Shown here one piece after another: positions 33,806-44,788 of a stretch of DNA of 64,000 nucleotides (position 1 is the stretch's first letter; the number at the start of each line of letters is the position of its first letter). The notes under the pieces were generated by a model. That model made no database searches and had not been told where the DNA came from. It saw only the letters and a list, made by a program, of their open reading frames with translations. Location: contig NZ_CP146232.1 in NCBI RefSeq assembly GCF_037040815.1, positions 4,930,001-4,994,000 on the forward strand. The letters run 5' to 3'. The position numbers were made by a program, and so were the translations under genes. The DNA comes from Pararoseomonas sp. SCSIO 73927 (GTDB taxonomy: Bacteria; Pseudomonadota; Alphaproteobacteria; Acetobacterales; Acetobacteraceae).

Positions 33806-34612
33806 TCAGGCCTGCGCCGGCGTGATCCGCACCGAGAGGTCGGGCAGCCCCTCGATCTTGCAGAGGATCACGTCGCCCGGCACCACCGGCCCGACATTCT
33901 CCGGCGTTCCGGAGTAGATGATGTCGCCTGCCTTCAGCTCGAAGGCCTGGGACAGGTTGGCGATCTGCTCCGCCACGCTCCAGATCATCATCGACAGGTC
34001 CGCGTTCTGCTTCACCTGGCCGTTCACGGCGAGCGAGATGGCGCCCTTCGTGAAGTGCCCTGTGCCGGCCACCGGATGGATTGGCCCGATGGGGGCGGAG
34101 CGGTCGAAGGACTTGCCAACCTCCCAGGGCTTCTTTTGGTCGCCCATGCCGCGCTGCAGGTCGCGCCGCGTCATGTCCAGGCCCAGCGCGTAGCCGTAGA
34201 CGTGCTCAAGCGCGCGGTCGGCGGGGATGTTCCGCCCGCCGGACTTCAGCGCGGCGACCAACTCCACCTCGTAGTGGTAGTTGCGCGTCAGCGTCGGGTA
34301 GGGATGGTCCCCCACCGTGCCGGGCGCGACGAACTGCACCGCGTCCGCCGGCTTCTGGAAGAAGAAGGGCGGCTCGCGCGTCGGGTCGCTGCCCATCTCC
34401 CGCGCGTGGGCGGCGTAGTTGCGGCCGATGCAGTAGACGCGGCGCACGGGAAAAGCGGCTTCGCTGCCGACCACCGGCACCGTCATCTGCGGCACCTCGA
34501 ACAGGGTGCGCGGCCCGGCCGCGACCTGCGCCTCCGCCGCCGTGGTCCCCACCAGCCCCGCGGCGCCGAGTGGCAGCGCGGCGCTTAACATCGTTCTGCG
34601 ATTCGTTCTCAT
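33806..34612 (-). CDS. Exported fumarylacetoacetate hydrolase-family protein
   Basis: A 268-aa FAH-fold protein. The fold is clear: VYCIGRNYAAHAREMG, EPPFFFQKPADAV, NYHYEVELVAAL with the metal-binding Glu pair, YGYALGLDMTRRDLQ, and GDIIYSGTPENVGPV. FAH-fold enzymes act on acylpyruvates and related diketo acids, normally in the cytoplasm. Here an N-terminal MRTNRRTML with twin Arg (5-6) and a hydrophobic stretch ending TTAAEAQ looks like a Tat signal, so a periplasmic location is predicted. The ATG is chosen because GGAGGAG lies six bases upstream. It is divergent from dps with about 195 bp between starts. Confidence 0.88.
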   Translation of the reverse strand: MRTNRRTMLSAALPLGAAGLVGTTAAEAQVAAGPRTLFEVPQMTVPVVGSEAAFPVRRVYCIGRNYAAHAREMGSDPTREPPFFFQKPADAVQFVAPGTVGDHPYPTLTRNYHYEVELVAALKSGGRNIPADRALEHVYGYALGLDMTRRDLQRGMGDQKKPWEVGKSFDRSAPIGPIHPVAGTGHFTKGAISLAVNGQVKQNADLSMMIWSVAEQIANLSQAFELKAGDIIYSGTPENVGPVVPGDVILCKIEGLPDLSVRITPAQA

Positions 34613-34806
34613 GCCCATCTCCTCCGTCCCGCCCCGTTCCGGGGCTTGGGCGTGGAGGCTAGCACGGCCGCATGGCCCGGCCATGCTCTCCCATAGGGTC
34701 AGCCCCGTTCCGGAAACCTTCCCCGGCGCCGCGCATTCGGGTTGCCGAGGACGGCATCCACACCATCATGGATCCTGTCCATCGGACTCGAGAAAAGGAG
34801 CGCCCA

Positions 34807-35325
34807 GTGGCGACCAAGACCGAAGCCGGCAAGGTTCCCGGCAAGATCCCCACCCGCAACGACACCCCGAGCAACGGCAAGGCCGTTTCTATCGGCGTGC
34901 TGCAGGCCTGCCTCGTCGACATGGCCGACCTGACCAACTCCACAAAGCAGGCGCACTGGAACGTCAAGGGCAGCCACTTCTACGGCCTGCACAAGATGTT
35001 CGAGGAGTTCTACACGGTCCTCAACGAGCAGACGGACGAGATCGCGGAGCGCGCGGTCCAGCTCGGCGGCATCCCGGACGGCACGACGGAGACGATCGGC
35101 TCCACCAAGCGGATCGAGCGCTACGATAGCAAGCTGCTGGACGGGCTGGAGCACTGCGCGGCGCTGGCCGACCGCTACGCCCAGATGGCGAAGGAGCTGC
35201 GCGAGGGCATCGACCAGACGGACGAGGCCGGCGACGCCGACACCTCCGACCTTCTGACCCAGGTCTCCCGCGAGCTCGACAAGATGCTGTGGATGATCGA
35301 GGCCCACCTGCAGGGCAAGGATTGA
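34807..35325 (+). CDS. dps: DNA-protecting ferritin-like Dps
   Basis: Dodecameric DNA-binding mini-ferritin that oxidises iron with peroxide. 172 aa: a Lys-rich N-terminal tail (ATKTEAGKVPGKIPTRN) suited to DNA contact, LTNSTKQAHWNVKGSHFYGL with ferroxidase His, and FEEFYTVLNEQTDEIAERAV with the partner Asp/Glu residues, then two more helices ending LDKMLWMIEAHLQ. Start is GTG with AAGGAG six bases upstream. An intrinsic terminator follows. OxyR at 9 kb is a plausible regulator, but no clear site was found by eye. Confidence 0.93.
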   Translation: MATKTEAGKVPGKIPTRNDTPSNGKAVSIGVLQACLVDMADLTNSTKQAHWNVKGSHFYGLHKMFEEFYTVLNEQTDEIAERAVQLGGIPDGTTETIGSTKRIERYDSKLLDGLEHCAALADRYAQMAKELREGIDQTDEAGDADTSDLLTQVSRELDKMLWMIEAHLQGKD

Positions 35326-35349
35326 TCCGCCGGCCTGAAGGGTCATTGA

Positions 35350-37458
<2,109 letters not shown>

Positions 37459-37495
37459 CCCGCCGCGGCAGAAGTCCCTTGCCGAGCTCCGGCCA

Positions 37496-37517
37496 TAAGG
37501 TCATGGTATTGACCTTA
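37496..37517. promoter_or_regulatory. Perfect palindromic operator before FAD monooxygenase
   Basis: TAAGGTCA-TGGTAT-TGACCTTA has perfect 8-bp arms and a 6-bp spacer, 28 bp before the monooxygenase start and 37 bp after the parE stop. It is an AT-rich island in GC-rich DNA. The form suits a dimeric repressor or activator (MarR, GntR, TetR and LysR types all bind such dyads). No regulator gene is adjacent. Confidence 0.65.
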
Positions 37518-37545
37518 GAGGAACGGACAAGAAGGTGGGGGGACC

Positions 37546-39219
37546 ATGCCGCAGGAGATGCGCGCGGACGTGCTCGTGGTCGGCAGCGGGCCGGTCGGCA
37601 TGGTGCTCGCGATGGACCTCGCCTCCCGGGGCGTGGACGTGATCGTCGCGGAGCGCCGCGCGCCCGGTGAGCCGCCCAACGTGAAATGCAACCACGTCTC
37701 CGCGCGCTCCATGGAGGTGTTCCGGCGCCTCGGCGTGGTGGAGGCGGTGCGGAACACCGGGCTTCCCGCCGACTTCCCGAACGACTGTGCCTACCGCACG
37801 ACCTCCACCGGCCTCGAACTGTCCCGGATCCCCATCCCCTGCCGCCGCGACCGCTACACCGCCACCGGCGGCCCGGACACCTGGTGGCCGACACCGGAGC
37901 CGCCGCACCGGATCAACCAGACCTTCCTCGAGCCCGTCCTCTTCGCGCAGATGTCGGCCAAGCCCGGCATCCGCGTGCTGAACCGCGTCGCGGTGGAGGG
38001 CTTCGAGCAGGATCGCGAGGGCGTCCGCGCGACGGTGGAGAGGTTGGAGGGCGGCGGCACCTTCCACATCGCATGCCGGTACGTCGTCGGCTGCGACGGC
38101 GGCCGCTCCACCATCCGCCGGGCCATGGGCGCGAGGCTGGAGGGCACGCCGGTGGTGCAGCGCGTGCAGTCCACCTTCATCCGCGCGCCGGACCTGATCG
38201 ACCGCATCGGTCAGCCCGCCTGGATGCTCCTCTCCCTCAACCCCCGCCGGTCCGGCACCGTCGTCGCGATCGACGGGAGGGAGGAGTGGCTCGTCCACAA
38301 CCACCTGCACGAGCACGAGACGGAGTTCGACTCCGTCGACCGGGACTGGGCCATCCGCACCATCCTCGGCGTCGGGCCGGAGTTCCGCTACGAGGTCATC
38401 AGCCAGGAGGACTGGGTTGGCCGCCGCCTCGTCGCTGACCGCTTCCGCAACGGCCGCGCCTTCCTCTGCGGCGACGCGGCGCATCTCTGGATCCCCTACG
38501 CCGGCTACGGGATGAACGCCGGCATCGCCGACGCCGTGAACCTCTCCTGGCAGCTCGCCGCCGTGATCCGCGGCTGGGCGGAGGAGGGCATGCTCGACGC
38601 CTACGAGGCCGAGCGCCGCCCGATCACGGAGCAGGTCTCCCGCTTCGCCATGGGCCACGCGCTGGCGATGATGCGCCAGCGCGGCGGCGTGCCCGCGAAC
38701 ATCGAGGCGCCGGGGCCGGAGGGAGACGCTGCGCGCGCCAGGCTCGGCCAGGAGGCCTACGACCTGAACGTGCAGCAGTACTGCTGCGGCGGGCTGAATT
38801 TCGGCTACTTCTACCCGGCCTCCCCGGTCATTGCGCATGACGGCGCGGAGCCCCCCGCCTACACCATGTCCGAGTTTACCCCCTCCACCGTGCCGGGCTG
38901 CCGCACGCCGCACCTCTGGCTGAAGGACGGGCGCTCCCTGCTGGACGCCATGGGCCCGGGCTACACGCTGCTGCGCCTCGATCCGGCCCTGGACACGGCA
39001 GGGCTGGAAGCCGCGGCGGCGCGCGCCGGAATGCCCCTTACCTTGCTGGACCTGGACGGGGAGGACGCGAGGGCGGCGGGCTACGACCACCCGCTCGTCC
39101 TCTCCCGCCCGGACTGGCACGTGGCCTGGCGCGGCAACGCCGTGCCCGCCGACCCCGAGGCCTTGATCGACCGCCTCCGCGGCGCCTCCACGGCAGCCAC
39201 GCGCAGGATCGCTGCCTGA
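37546..39219 (+). CDS. FAD-dependent aromatic-ring monooxygenase
   Basis: Class A flavoprotein hydroxylase resembling MhpA or phenol/resorcinol hydroxylases, 557 aa. FAD-binding motifs: VLVVGSGPVGMVLAMDLASR (11-30), the DG motif CDGGRSTIRRAMG, and GDAAHLWIPYAGYGMNAGIA. The C-terminal 130 residues form a thioredoxin-like domain found in this group. GAAGGTGGGGGGACC precedes the ATG. The gene is followed 68 bp later by a Bug receptor, so uptake and oxidation of an aromatic acid is likely (inference). A perfect palindrome lies just upstream. The substrate cannot be named. Confidence 0.9.
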   Translation: MPQEMRADVLVVGSGPVGMVLAMDLASRGVDVIVAERRAPGEPPNVKCNHVSARSMEVFRRLGVVEAVRNTGLPADFPNDCAYRTTSTGLELSRIPIPCRRDRYTATGGPDTWWPTPEPPHRINQTFLEPVLFAQMSAKPGIRVLNRVAVEGFEQDREGVRATVERLEGGGTFHIACRYVVGCDGGRSTIRRAMGARLEGTPVVQRVQSTFIRAPDLIDRIGQPAWMLLSLNPRRSGTVVAIDGREEWLVHNHLHEHETEFDSVDRDWAIRTILGVGPEFRYEVISQEDWVGRRLVADRFRNGRAFLCGDAAHLWIPYAGYGMNAGIADAVNLSWQLAAVIRGWAEEGMLDAYEAERRPITEQVSRFAMGHALAMMRQRGGVPANIEAPGPEGDAARARLGQEAYDLNVQQYCCGGLNFGYFYPASPVIAHDGAEPPAYTMSEFTPSTVPGCRTPHLWLKDGRSLLDAMGPGYTLLRLDPALDTAGLEAAAARAGMPLTLLDLDGEDARAAGYDHPLVLSRPDWHVAWRGNAVPADPEALIDRLRGASTAATRRIAA

Positions 39220-39287
39220 GCCCTGCCTGCCTGAACCGACCGCCCCCGCGAAGAGGGGCGGCGCAGCACGAGACGAGGACACGGACC

Positions 39288-40280
39288 ATGAGAGAGGATC
39301 GCCCCGTCGGGCGTCGCACGGCCCTGCGCGCCATCACCGCGGCGGCCCTGGCCGGCGCCGCCCGGCCCGCCGCCGCGCAGGCCTTCCCTGCCCGGCCCAT
39401 CCGGCTGATCGTCACCTTTCCGCCGGGCGGCAGCAGCGACGTCATCGGCCGCATCCTGGCCCCCCGGATCGAGGCCCGCCTCGGCCAGCCCCTGGTGATC
39501 GACAACCGTCCCGGCGCCGGCGGCAACATCGGCATGGACATCGTCGCGAAGGCGGCGCCGGACGGCCATACCCTCGGCATCGGGGCCGCCGGTGCCCTCT
39601 CGGTGAACCCCAGCCTCTACCCCAACATGCCCTACGACACGCTGCGGGACCTCGCGCCCGTCACCATGCTCGCGGGGATACCTTTCGTCCTCGTCGCCAA
39701 CCCTAGGCTCGGCGTCAGGACCTTGCCGGAGCTGGTCGTCGTGGCGAAGTCCAGGCCCGGCGCGCTCACCGTCGCCCATGGCGGCAACGGCACGGCCATG
39801 CACCTCTCGGCGGAGCTGTTCAACCAGATGGCGGGGCTGCGGATCGAGCCCATTCCCTTCCGCGGCAGCGCCCCGGCGATGACGGCGGCCGTGTCGGGGG
39901 ACACGGACCTCGCCGTGGTGGACCTCGCCTCGGTGAGCGGCCTCGCCGCCGGCGGGCAGCTCGTCGTTCTCGGCGTCACCACGCCCGAGCGCGTTTCCTC
40001 CATGCGGCAGGCGCCCACCCTCGCGGAGGCGGGGCTACCCGGCTACGAATCGGTCGGCTGGTTCGGCCTCGTTGCCCCCGCGCGCACGCCGGCCCCGGTC
40101 GTGGAGGCGCTGAACGCCGCCTTCACGGCCACCCTGCGGGAGCCGGAGATCCGCGCGCGTCTGGAATCCGTCGGCACCGTCGCCCAGCCCGGCACGGCGG
40201 AGGAGTTCGCCGCCTTCATCCGCGCCGAGACGGGGAAATGGGCCGGCGTGATCCGCGCCATCGGCACGAAGGTGGAGTAG
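39288..40280 (+). CDS. Bug-type tripartite tricarboxylate receptor
   Basis: Periplasmic binding protein, 330 aa. N-terminal RRTALRAITAAALAGAARPA signal with twin Arg, then RLIVTFPPGGSSDVIGRILA, VIDNRPGAGGNIG, SLYPNMPYDTLRDLAPV, and KWAGVIRAIGTKVE at the end. It follows the FAD monooxygenase on the same strand, so the ligand is probably the aromatic acid oxidised by that enzyme. ATG start. No permease subunits nearby; orphan Bug receptors are common in this group and may share a distant TctAB. Confidence 0.92.
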   Translation: MREDRPVGRRTALRAITAAALAGAARPAAAQAFPARPIRLIVTFPPGGSSDVIGRILAPRIEARLGQPLVIDNRPGAGGNIGMDIVAKAAPDGHTLGIGAAGALSVNPSLYPNMPYDTLRDLAPVTMLAGIPFVLVANPRLGVRTLPELVVVAKSRPGALTVAHGGNGTAMHLSAELFNQMAGLRIEPIPFRGSAPAMTAAVSGDTDLAVVDLASVSGLAAGGQLVVLGVTTPERVSSMRQAPTLAEAGLPGYESVGWFGLVAPARTPAPVVEALNAAFTATLREPEIRARLESVGTVAQPGTAEEFAAFIRAETGKWAGVIRAIGTKVE

Positions 40281-40347
40281 GGCCGGGCCGCGCGACGTCG
40301 CCGGCCTCGCGGCCCTGCTGGCCACTGCCGGCGCGGTGCTCCCCGGC

Positions 40348-41565
40348 TCAGGCGGCGGCCGCCACGGTCTCCACCGCCTTCTTGCCCCGGGTCGCCGCCT
40401 TCCCGGCGGCGCGCATCGCCTTTGCCTTGATCTTCGCGGGCGGGGCGGCGGCCTTCCCGGCCTTCAGCCGCGCCAGCAGGGCCAGCACGGCCGCCTCTTC
40501 CGGCCGCAGTTGCTCCAGCTCCTCCCGCAGCTCCTGTTCCGCCCGCTCCGCCATCTCCAGCACGAGCTGGCCGGCCATGTAGCCCTCGATCACGTCGGGG
40601 TGGACGTAGCACTTGCGGCAGACGGTCGGCGTGTTGCCCAGCCGCGCCGCGACGTTCTCGATCGCCGCGCGCACGTTCTTCTTCGCCGCCGTCTGGCTGT
40701 CGAAGGCCTCGAACTCGCGCAGCGCCAGCGCGGCCATCACTGTGCCGGACCAGGTCCGGAAATCCTTCGCGGTGATGTCCCGCCCGGTCACCTCGCGAAG
40801 ATAGTCGTTCACGTCGCCGGAGGAGACGTCGTGCATCGTCCCGTCCTCGGCGGGCCAGGCGAAGAGCTCCTGCCCCGGCAGCTCCTGGCAGGCCTTGACC
40901 ACGCGGGCGATGCGCCGGTCTTCCACCCCGAGTTTCCAGGTCTTTCCGCTCTTGCCCTTGAAGGCGAAGCGCATCGTCCGGCCCTCCACCTTCACGTGCT
41001 TGTTCCGTAGGGTGGTGAGGCCGAAGGACCCGTTCTCCTTCGCGTAGTCGTCGTTGCCGACGCGGATCAGGGTCGTCTCCAGCAGCCGCACCACGGTCGC
41101 CAGCACCTTCTCCCGGCACAGCTCCTTCCGGGCCAGGTCGGCCGCCACCCGGGCGCGCAGCGCGGGCAGGGCGGCGGCGAACTCCTCCATGTGCTCGTAC
41201 TTCGTCGCGTCCCGCGTCTCCCGCCAGCGCGGATGGTAGCGGTACTGCTTGCGCCCCTTGGCGTCCCGCCCCGTGGCCTGGATGTGGCCGTTCGCGTGCG
41301 GGCAGATCCAGACATCGGTATAGGCCGGGGGTATGGCGAGGGAGCGGATGCGCTCCAGCACCGCCTCTTCCGTCACGGGATCGCCCGAGGCATCGAAGTA
41401 GGCGAAGCCGTCACCCTTCGGACGGCGCGTGATTCCCGGCCGCGTATCCGAGACGTATCGCAGCCCCGCCGCCCGCGCCGCCTCGCGCGGTTCGACAATG
41501 GAGCCCTCCTCGGGGGCACTGTCGGCGGGGGTCTTGCCGATGGGCTTCTTATCGGTGCTGGTCAT
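40348..41565 (-). CDS. DNA topoisomerase IB
   Basis: Poxvirus-like monomeric type IB topoisomerase, 405 aa. The N-terminal domain covers RYVSDTRPGITRRPKGDGF to GHIQATGRDAKGRKQYRYHP (96-111). The catalytic domain has an active-site Arg in TTLIRVGNDDYAKENGSFGL, a Lys in KGKSGK, the second Arg in KDFRTWSGTV, and nucleophile Tyr320 in RKCYVHPDV. The C-terminal 40 residues are Ala/Lys-rich (KIKAKAMRAAGKAATRGKK) and probably bind DNA, like histone-H1-type tails. ATG start. Downstream on this strand there is only the end of the Bug gene, convergent. Confidence 0.94.
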   Translation of the reverse strand: MTSTDKKPIGKTPADSAPEEGSIVEPREAARAAGLRYVSDTRPGITRRPKGDGFAYFDASGDPVTEEAVLERIRSLAIPPAYTDVWICPHANGHIQATGRDAKGRKQYRYHPRWRETRDATKYEHMEEFAAALPALRARVAADLARKELCREKVLATVVRLLETTLIRVGNDDYAKENGSFGLTTLRNKHVKVEGRTMRFAFKGKSGKTWKLGVEDRRIARVVKACQELPGQELFAWPAEDGTMHDVSSGDVNDYLREVTGRDITAKDFRTWSGTVMAALALREFEAFDSQTAAKKNVRAAIENVAARLGNTPTVCRKCYVHPDVIEGYMAGQLVLEMAERAEQELREELEQLRPEEAAVLALLARLKAGKAAAPPAKIKAKAMRAAGKAATRGKKAVETVAAAA

Positions 41566-41587
41566 GCCGGGATCCTTCTGCGAGAGG

Positions 41588-41631
41588 AAACCCGCTGGGC
41601 CGAGCCCGGGTTTCCGAGCACCCCGCTCGGA
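41588..41631 (-). terminator. Twin hairpins after alpha/beta-hydrolase
   Basis: On the minus strand two stems follow the hydrolase stop: TCCGAGC/GCTCGGA (41613-41631) and AAACCCG/CGGGTTT (41588-41613). The T-run is short (TTT within the second stem). A moderate terminator candidate before the topoisomerase gene. Confidence 0.4.
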
Positions 41632-41634
41632 GAC

Positions 41635-42339
41635 TCAGTCCAGCCAACCCCGCAGCAGCGCGGTCACCTCCCCCGGCCGTTCCATCGGCGGCAGGTGCGC
41701 GCAGCCCGGGATTACCTCCAGCCGCGCGCCGGGGATGCCCCCGGCCATCTCCCGCGCCAGCTCCGGCGGGGTCAGCACATCGGCCTCCCCAACCGCGACG
41801 AGGGTGGGCACGGCGATCGCCGCCAGCCCCGGCCGTGAGTCCGGCCGCCCGAGAATGGCCTCCTGCTGACGCAGGAAGGCCTCCTTCCCCACCCGCCCGG
41901 CCATGGCGATCACCTCCTCGGCCAGCGGACCCTCCTGGTTCGCCTCGTGAAGCAGGCGGGGGATCAGCCGCGGCGTCACGCCCCGGAACTGGCCGGACCG
42001 CGTCATCGACATCAGCCCCCGCCTCTGCCGTGCCTGCTCCGGCGTGTCCGGCCGGGCGGATGTGTCGAGCAGCGCCAGCCGCTCCACCCGCCCAGGCGCC
42101 TGCCGCATCACCTCGAAGGCCGCGTAGCCGCCCATGGAGAGCCCGGCCAGGGCGAAGCGCACCGCTCCCGCCGCGTCCATCGCTGCCAAGGCCCGCGAGG
42201 CCATCGCCCCCAGATCCTCGTCCAGCGTCAGATCGGCCACCACCGGCGCCGCCACATCCTCCAGCCCCGCGATCTGGTCCCGCCAGAGTCGCGCGTCGCA
42301 GAGCAGGCCGGGGAGGAGAAGGAGGGGCGTGCGGCTCAT
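41635..42339 (-). CDS. Alpha/beta-hydrolase
   Basis: A 234-aa hydrolase with the usual triad: Ser in LAGLSMGGYAAFE (nucleophile elbow GLSMG), Asp in VGEADVLTPPEL, His in GCAHLPPMERP. The head TPLLLLPGLLCDARLWRDQI carries the oxyanion-hole region. Similar proteins are annotated as carboxylesterases or enol-lactonases; no pathway gene beside it fixes the role. Start is the ATG giving MSRTPLLLLPG; the frame runs further upstream through the structured leader of the divergent helicase gene but without protein-like sequence. Confidence 0.85.
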   Translation of the reverse strand: MSRTPLLLLPGLLCDARLWRDQIAGLEDVAAPVVADLTLDEDLGAMASRALAAMDAAGAVRFALAGLSMGGYAAFEVMRQAPGRVERLALLDTSARPDTPEQARQRRGLMSMTRSGQFRGVTPRLIPRLLHEANQEGPLAEEVIAMAGRVGKEAFLRQQEAILGRPDSRPGLAAIAVPTLVAVGEADVLTPPELAREMAGGIPGARLEVIPGCAHLPPMERPGEVTALLRGWLD

Positions 42340-42480
42340 CCACCGTGTCAAACACGCCGCGCAACACCGGGCAACCCGGCGGGGAGGGCTGGAAAAGCCC
42401 GGGAATCGGCCTGCAACCTTGCATCGCGGGCGCCGCAGGCGCATATCGCGCGCACGCGGCTGCGTGTCGCGTGGACGCAT

Positions 42481-42529
42481 GCCCGGCCGGTCCGGGCGCG
42501 GCCGCGCCACGCCGGACCACCGGCCGGGC
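42481..42529. promoter_or_regulatory. Long GC hairpin in helicase leader
   Basis: Perfect 11-bp outer stem GCCCGGCCGGT/ACCGGCCGGGC, then an inner CCGG stem around a GCGCGGCCGCGC core. It lies 106 bp before the chosen TTG start of the DEAD-box gene and within the divergent promoter region. It could be a leader structure that the helicase itself resolves; that is inference. Confidence 0.4.
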
Positions 42530-42634
42530 GCTTCCGGCAGTGCCGCACGGCGCCCGACCCCATTTTTGACCACGCAGCCGAGTTTTCGCCGCCCTCCGCC
42601 GCAGCAGGCCGGGCAGCGGCACAGGGAAATACGC

Positions 42635-44788
42635 TTGAGCGATCACGACCAGCCCCGCCCCGCCGACACCAGCTCTCCTGACGAGCGCCCGGAGACCGTG
42701 CGCGAGGATCTGCCCGGGAACATGTCGGCGAATCCCCCCGACGCGGGCGCCACCGGCAGCATCCAGGGAGCTGCGGACGGCGACCCTGTCGGCGAGGGCG
42801 AGTCCCCGGGCTTCGCCGCACGCCCCGCCGCCTTCGAGGTGGCCGATCCGCTGCTGGCCACCGCGGAGCCTTCCGCCGAGGCCGACGATGTTTCCGACGC
42901 GGGCGCAACCGGCCCCGACGACGAGTCCGATCCTGGCGAGACCGGCCCCGATGGCGGCGAGATCGGCGCGGAGGACGACTCCGACGAGTCCTCTGCGGAT
43001 GATGACGAGGAGGATGATGAGGACGACGAGGATGAGGAGGAGCAGGAAGCCGAGCCCCGCGCCACCTTCGCCGACCTCGGCCTTTCGGATCCCATCCTGA
43101 AGGCGGTGGCGGAGACGGGCTACGTCCACCCCACCCCGATCCAGGAAGCCGCCATCCCCGTGGTGCTGATGGGGCGCGACGTCCTGGGCTGCGCCCAGAC
43201 CGGCACGGGCAAAACCGCCAGCTTCGTCCTGCCGATGATGGACATCCTGGCCGGCTCCCGCGCCAAGGCCCGCATGCCGCGCAGCCTGATCCTGGAGCCG
43301 ACCCGCGAGCTGGCGCTTCAGGTGGCCGAGAACTTCGTGAAGTACGGCAAGTACCTGAACCTCAACCACGCGCTGCTGATCGGCGGCGAGAGCATGGATG
43401 AGCAGAAGGCCGTGCTTGAGAAGGGCGTGGACGTCCTCATCGCCACTCCCGGCCGCCTGCTGGACCTGTTTGACCGCGGGCGCATCCTGCTGGCGGACTG
43501 CAAGGTGCTGGTGATCGACGAGGCTGACCGGATGCTGGACATGGGGTTCATCCCCGATGTCGAGCGCATCGTCTCCATGCTGCCGAAGCTGCGGCAGACC
43601 TTGTTCTTCTCCGCGACCATGGCGCCGGAGATCAAGCGCCTGGCCGACGCCTTCCTGCAGAACCCGCGCGAGATCAGCGTCTCCGCCCCCGCCTCGGTCG
43701 CCACCACCATCACGGCCGGCCTGTTCTGGGTGGGGGAGCGCGACAAGCGGGAGGCCCTGCGCCGACTCATCAAGCGGGAGCAGGTTCAGAACGCCCTGAT
43801 CTTCTGCAACCGCAAGGTCGAGGTGGACGTCCTCTTCAAGAGCCTGAAGAAGCACGGCTTCAGCGTGGGGGCCCTGCACGGCGACCTCGCCCAGTCCGTC
43901 CGCTTCGCCACGCTCGAGAAGTTCAAGAACAACGAGTTGCAGCTCCTCGTCTGCTCGGACGTGGCGGCGCGCGGCATCGACATTGGCGGCCTCTCCCACG
44001 TCTTCAACTTCGACGTGCCCTTCCACGCTGAGGACTACGTCCACCGCATCGGCCGCACCGGCCGCGCGGGGCGGGAGGGCCATGCCTATACCCTGGCCAC
44101 CGCGGACGAGGCCAAGGCCGTGGCCGCGGTGGAGACCCTGACGGGCCGCCCCATCCCGCCCATGACCATCGAGGGGCTGGACCCGGTGGACCCCGAGGAC
44201 ATCCAGGCCGCGCTGAAGGCGACCGGCCGCGGGCGCGGCCGGGGTCGTGGCGGCGAGGGCCGGGGTGGCCGTGATTCGGGTCGGGGTGAGCGCGGCCGCG
44301 GCGATACCAGGCGCGAGCGCGGCGGCGAGGCCCGCGAGGGCGGCCGCCGCGAGGCCCATGCCCGCAAGGACGAGGGCCGGCGCGACGAACCCCGCCGGGA
44401 CGAGAAGCGCCAGGATGAGAAGCGCCAGGATGAGAGGCGCCGGGACGAGCCCCGCCGCGAGGAGCGCGGCGGCCGTGAGACCCGCGGCGCCGACCGCGTG
44501 CTGGACGAGGTGAACCGCGACGCCGCGCGAGAGAGCGGCCGCGACTGGAGCCGCGACGACCGCTCTCGTGATGACCGGGCCCGCGGCGAGGACCGCCCCC
44601 GCCGGGACGACCGCCCGCGCGACGACCGCTATCGCGAAGGCGGCCGCCGCGATCGCGACGACCGCCGCTTCCGCCAGGACGATCTCGGCCCCGCCGTGGT
44701 CGGCTTCGGCGACGCCGTGCCCGCCTTCATGCTGATCCCCCTGCCCCGGCCGCGCCGGGTGCGGGACGACGAGGCCGAGGCGGCCTGA
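42635..44788 (+). CDS. DEAD-box RNA helicase with charged disordered tails
   Basis: ATP-dependent RNA helicase of the RhlE/SrmB kind, about 717 aa. Core motifs are intact: Q-motif HPTPIQEAAIP, Walker A AQTGTGKTASFVLPMM, PTRELALQ, IATPGRLLDLF, DEAD, SATM, then ARGIDIGGLSHVFNFDVP and HRIGRTGRAGREG. The N-terminal 145 residues are acidic, with a near-continuous Asp/Glu run (DDDEEDDEDDEDEEEQE). The C-terminal 190 are Arg/Gly and Arg/Asp repeats (GRGRGRGRGGEGRGG; RRDEKRQDEKRQDE from 15-bp tandem repeats). Start TTG follows AGGGAA; ATG at 42722 is an alternative giving 688 aa. Opposite-charge tails suggest self-association or RNP condensates. Confidence 0.9.
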   Translation: MSDHDQPRPADTSSPDERPETVREDLPGNMSANPPDAGATGSIQGAADGDPVGEGESPGFAARPAAFEVADPLLATAEPSAEADDVSDAGATGPDDESDPGETGPDGGEIGAEDDSDESSADDDEEDDEDDEDEEEQEAEPRATFADLGLSDPILKAVAETGYVHPTPIQEAAIPVVLMGRDVLGCAQTGTGKTASFVLPMMDILAGSRAKARMPRSLILEPTRELALQVAENFVKYGKYLNLNHALLIGGESMDEQKAVLEKGVDVLIATPGRLLDLFDRGRILLADCKVLVIDEADRMLDMGFIPDVERIVSMLPKLRQTLFFSATMAPEIKRLADAFLQNPREISVSAPASVATTITAGLFWVGERDKREALRRLIKREQVQNALIFCNRKVEVDVLFKSLKKHGFSVGALHGDLAQSVRFATLEKFKNNELQLLVCSDVAARGIDIGGLSHVFNFDVPFHAEDYVHRIGRTGRAGREGHAYTLATADEAKAVAAVETLTGRPIPPMTIEGLDPVDPEDIQAALKATGRGRGRGRGGEGRGGRDSGRGERGRGDTRRERGGEAREGGRREAHARKDEGRRDEPRRDEKRQDEKRQDERRRDEPRREERGGRETRGADRVLDEVNRDAARESGRDWSRDDRSRDDRARGEDRPRRDDRPRDDRYREGGRRDRDDRRFRQDDLGPAVVGFGDAVPAFMLIPLPRPRRVRDDEAEAA

